NCBI RefSeq assembly: GCF_900113615.1
Contig: NZ_FOPZ01000001.1
Location: 310,001 to 374,000, forward strand
Direction of reading: 5' to 3'
Origin: Halorubrum aquaticum
GTDB lineage: Archaea; Halobacteriota; Halobacteria; Halobacteriales; Haloferacaceae
DNA: 64,000 bases
The notes under the pieces are model-generated. The model was given only the letters and a program-made list of their open reading frames with translations. It was not told where the DNA came from and searched no databases. Positions within the stretch are counted from its first letter, which is position 1. Every line of letters begins with the position of its first letter. Positions 61,210-64,000 of the stretch are shown in pieces. Both the position numbers and the translations under genes were made by a program.

Positions 61210-62298
61210 TCAGGCGTCGTCCAACACGAGGTCCGCACGGAGCGCGTCGGGACCGCCCTCCTCGCGGATCCGCCGTTGGTGCTCCGTGCCGCTCTCGTCC
61301 GCGTAGACGTCCCGGATCCCGTCGATCCCCAGTCGGTCGCACTCCTCCGCGACGACCTCGCCGAGCGAGACCGTCCCGTCGCCGTCGCGCGTGACGAACG
61401 ACGCGTCGTGGCCGTGTCGGATCGCGCGCCACTTGTTCTCGTCCAGTAGCTCGCGTCGAAGGGCGGGTTCTGATCCGGGTTCCCCGTCGTCGTACCGCTC
61501 CGCGAGGTCGACGACGAGCGCGTGGACGAACTCGACGAACGCCAGCGTCCGCTCGGGGTCGCGCTGGGCGTCCGGCGCGCGCACCTCGACGGTGCCGTGG
61601 CCGGTGTGCGGGCGCACGTCGAACCAGAGCTCGCCGCGGTCCTCGATCGACCCCTGTTCGACCATCCGACGCTCGAACCGGTCGAACGCCTCGAAGTCCG
61701 CGAACGCCGAGGGGATCCCCGTGTTCGGGAGGTTCTCGAATATCTTCGCACGCGCCGACGCCAGCCCCGTGTCGTAGCCGTTCCAGAACGGGGAGTTCGC
61801 CGACAGCGCGAGGATCACCGGACAGTACCAGCGGAGACGGTTCGCGATCCACACCGCCTTGTCCGCGTCGTCGACGCCGACGTGGACGTGGAGGCCCGCC
61901 GTCGTGTTCCGGTGTTGAGGATACCGGATCCGGTCGAGCTGTGAGCGGTACCGTGGCTTCTCGGCGTGGTCCAGCTCGCGCCACCGCGCGGCCGGATGTA
62001 GTCCCGCGGCCGCGATCCGGTAGCCGTCGGCGGCGGCGTGATCGACGAGCGCGTCCCGAACCGATCGGAGCGCCTCCTCCGCTCGGTCCGGGTCCTCGAT
62101 GAGCGGCGTCTGTGCCTCGATCGTACACTTGAACAGCTCGTGGTCGAACCCGTCGGGGACCGCCGCGGGCGGATCGCGGCCGTACACGAGGTCGTCGGTT
62201 CCGGAGGTCGGACGACCGTCGGCGTCCACGATGAAGAACTCCTCCTCGATGCCGAGCGTCCCCGTTCGGGTGAACGCGTCCCGCGAACCGAGTTCCAT
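61210..62298 (-). CDS. gshA: Glutamate--cysteine ligase (gamma-glutamylcysteine synthetase)
   Basis: 362 aa. It has the GCS2/YbdK ATP-grasp-like fold: [20 protein letters not shown] at the start, [18 protein letters not shown]-type strand (here [19 protein letters not shown]), and [20 protein letters not shown]. Haloarchaea use gamma-glutamylcysteine in place of glutathione, and this family supplies it. A TATA-like ttattataagg is about 29 bp upstream of the ATG. The flavoprotein at 57955 may recycle the disulfide. Confidence 0.93.
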   Translation of the reverse strand: MELGSRDAFTRTGTLGIEEEFFIVDADGRPTSGTDDLVYGRDPPAAVPDGFDHELFKCTIEAQTPLIEDPDRAEEALRSVRDALVDHAAADGYRIAAAGLHPAARWRELDHAEKPRYRSQLDRIRYPQHRNTTAGLHVHVGVDDADKAVWIANRLRWYCPVILALSANSPFWNGYDTGLASARAKIFENLPNTGIPSAFADFEAFDRFERRMVEQGSIEDRGELWFDVRPHTGHGTVEVRAPDAQRDPERTLAFVEFVHALVVDLAERYDDGEPGSEPALRRELLDENKWRAIRHGHDASFVTRDGDGTVSLGEVVAEECDRLGIDGIRDVYADESGTEHQRRIREEGGPDALRADLVLDDA

Positions 62299-62491
62299 TA
62301 CGAGGCGATTAGCCCGTGCGTTATTATAAGGATTGGATGGGGGAAATCACTTCGTGACGGGAGCATGATGCTTCGAAAACGTCCCGACTGCGGCGGTATC
62401 GACGCCATCCGAGGAAACGGAAGTCACGAGAAGGAGGCGATCCGCCGGAAAACGAGTCGGCCCGAGGGTTCGGTGTACGCGCGTCCCCGGC

Positions 62492-63046
62492 TCAGCCGAG
62501 GAGGTAGCGGGCGGCGGGGAACCGCTCGATGAGGGGCATCCCGCCGACCTCGATCCGCTCGATGTAGGCGTCGAGGCCGAGGATCCGGCCCGCGCCGAAG
62601 GCGGCGACCGTGAGGAACACGGCCGCGTAGATGAGCGTCGAGTCGAACAGCGCGAGGAACTCGCCCGCCCAGCCGCCGAGGTAGAACATCGTCATCTGGA
62701 TGGCCCCGCCGAGGGCGGCCAGCCGGACGAACGCTCCGGCGATGAGCGCCACGCCGATGAGCACCTGCGTGACCGGAACGACGACGTTGACGATCTCCAT
62801 GAGCGCCGGCATCGACGCCATCGCGGCGTAGAGGCCGCTGACCGGGCTCGCGGGGTCGACGTTCGCGAGGTATCCGGCCGCGTCGAACGGCCACTCGCTC
62901 ACCTTCCCGAGGCCCGCGAACAGGATCATCCCGCCGATGAGCGCCCGGAGCAGGACGATGAACAGCGCCGACAGCGAGTGCGCCTTCCCCAGCAGCGTTA
63001 TCCCGCCGAACTCCCCGCCGAACTCGTTGGTGGTTTTGGTGGACAT
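62492..63046 (-). CDS. DoxX family membrane protein
   Basis: 184 aa with four hydrophobic helices (about 26-48, 72-95, 98-118 and 128-150), the DoxX/DoxD-like layout. Conserved features are LRALIGGMILFAGLGKVSEW and VLIGVALIAGAFVRLAALGG. DoxX proteins are linked to terminal oxidases or thiosulfate:quinone oxidoreductase and to oxidative stress, but the exact role here is not known. Confidence 0.85.
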   Translation of the reverse strand: MSTKTTNEFGGEFGGITLLGKAHSLSALFIVLLRALIGGMILFAGLGKVSEWPFDAAGYLANVDPASPVSGLYAAMASMPALMEIVNVVVPVTQVLIGVALIAGAFVRLAALGGAIQMTMFYLGGWAGEFLALFDSTLIYAAVFLTVAAFGAGRILGLDAYIERIEVGGMPLIERFPAARYLLG

Positions 63047-63195
63047 AGTGTCTCTCTCCAGTTACGGATACGCCGGGTGAACACATAAGGGGGGAAGGGC
63101 GTTCCACGTTGCGGGGAAGGGGATCGCCGTCTCCCCCGATCGACGGGGTCTTTATAAATATCCGGGGCCGCGGGCGGGTTCCGCTTCCGATCGGT

Positions 63196-63879
63196 CTACC
63201 ACTCCTCGCCGCTCCCGAGGTCGACGTCGGCGTCGGGTTTCGCGGAGGGACAGACGTCCGCGAGCACGCAGTCGGCACAGTCCGGGTTGATCGCGGTACA
63301 CGTCGCGCGCCCGTGGTCGATCATGAGGTGAGTGAACTGCTGCCAGTCCGTCTCCGGAACGATCCCGAGGAGGTCCTCCTCGATCGCCTCGGGCCGCTCC
63401 TCCTCCGTGATCCCCAGCCGCCTCGTGAGCCGCTGGACGTGCGTGTCGACGACGATCCCCTCGACGACGTCGTGGCCGTGCTGGAGGACGACGTTCGCCG
63501 TCTTTCTCCCCACGCCCGCGAGGTCGGTGAGTTCGGACATGGTGTCGGGGACCTCGCCGTCGTGTTCCTCCGCGATGTCCGCACACGCCGAGCGGATGTA
63601 CTTCGCCTTGTTGTTGTAGTAGGTGATCGAGTTTATCGCCTCGGCCAGCTCCTCCTGCGGCGCGTTCGCGTATTCTTCGGGCGTCTCATAGGTCTCGAAC
63701 AGCTCCGCACAGACCGAGTTGACGCGCTCGTCGGTACACTGCGCGGAGAGGATCACGGCGATCAGAAGCTCCAGCCGGTTCGAGTAGTCGAGCGAGATGG
63801 TGGAGTCGGGGTACTCCTCGTAGAGCCTCTCGAGGACCTCCTCGACCTGTGCCTCCCGCGTTTCGAGCGGCGTTCCCAT
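63196..63879 (-). CDS. nth: Endonuclease III
   Basis: 227 aa from the ATG at 63879 (MGTPLETREAQVEEVL), chosen over the ATG three codons earlier because TTTATG lies about 26 bp upstream of it (leaderless spacing) and because the family N-terminus begins there. A DNA glycosylase/AP lyase for oxidised pyrimidines: HhH motif LTDLAGVGRKTANVVLQHG, catalytic Asp in IVVDTHVQRLTRRLG, catalytic Lys in LSAQCTDERVN region per family, and a [4Fe-4S] cluster CTAINPDCADCVLADVC in C-6-C-2-C-5-C spacing. Confidence 0.95.
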   Translation of the reverse strand: MGTPLETREAQVEEVLERLYEEYPDSTISLDYSNRLELLIAVILSAQCTDERVNSVCAELFETYETPEEYANAPQEELAEAINSITYYNNKAKYIRSACADIAEEHDGEVPDTMSELTDLAGVGRKTANVVLQHGHDVVEGIVVDTHVQRLTRRLGITEEERPEAIEEDLLGIVPETDWQQFTHLMIDHGRATCTAINPDCADCVLADVCPSAKPDADVDLGSGEEW

Positions 63880-64000
63880 ACGCGTCACACTCGCCGGCCG
63901 GCATAAAGCGATCCGGAAGCGGCGGCGGAGCGACAGTTTCAGGTTCCGTCCCGGCCACGAGCCGACGTGTCACGCTCCCGCGATCGGACCCGACGACACC

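Noticed and set aside
1-64000. CRISPR arrays, rRNA genes or complete insertion sequences
   Set aside because: No regular spacer-repeat array, no rRNA sequence and no intact transposase gene were seen anywhere in the window.

Overview
The window is a stretch of haloarchaeal chromosome. The evidence is very high GC with strong G/C third positions, acidic proteins, twin-arginine signals, leaderless genes with a TATA-like box about 27 bp upstream of the ATG, and archaeal families (DUF106/Oxa1-like protein, 4-phosphopantoate-beta-alanine ligase, DUF63, haloarchaeal gamma-glutamylcysteine synthetase, J-domain ferredoxin). The genus cannot be read from the sequence; Halorubrum or a relative would fit but is a guess.

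1-23 kb is mostly housekeeping: a J-domain/2Fe-2S ferredoxin broken by a one-base shift in an 8-G run; two RecJ-like DHH proteins, one with a degenerate active site; a Yip1 protein and a pilin-like protein; a Gfo/Idh/MocA dehydrogenase and a sugar isomerase/epimerase; PspA; ThiL; a DUF106 protein and adenylate kinase; endonuclease V; an AN1-rhomboid fusion; MsrA; lumazine synthase; an aminotransferase; UspA; GatC-GatA; a metal ABC transporter operon (A-C-B order) with a palindromic operator candidate; a CRM-domain RNA-binding protein; and MscS.

23-35 kb is a potassium and stress island: TrkA, three TrkH paralogues, a second small TrkA, an RCK-gated K+ channel, a UspA protein and an APC permease fused to UspA-type domains. 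35-42.8 kb returns to metabolism: pantothenate/CoA synthesis, an Lrp regulator, a DUF63 protein, an aldo/keto reductase, a C45 peptidase-like protein, a PqqB-like MBL hydrolase and RidA.

42.8-56.1 kb is accessory DNA ending at tRNA-Lys(CUU). Its left half holds a UDG-superfamily-like gene, two toxin-antitoxin-like pairs, a tandemly duplicated AbrB-like gene with a duplicated promoter, an eroded RNase HI pseudogene and an AT-rich orphan. Its right half (about 48.8-56.1 kb) looks like an integrated plasmid- or virus-like element. It has a short tyrosine recombinase and a compact all-minus-strand gene train with overlapping ends: a Topo VIA-like (Mini-A) protein, a PCNA paralogue, an HNH nuclease, a J-domain protein, a SWIM-finger protein and several tiny zinc-ribbon proteins, three of them under 50 codons. 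I see no capsid, terminase, spike or recognisable Rep gene. Three TCGTACGA palindromes spaced 63 and 21 bp lie between the two halves of the gene train and are a candidate control or origin region.

56.1-64 kb is chromosomal again: a TrkA-N/DHH fusion that may link K+ to nucleotide second messengers, a CoA-disulfide-reductase-like flavoprotein, CoaD, a winged-helix regulator, GshA, a DoxX protein and endonuclease III.
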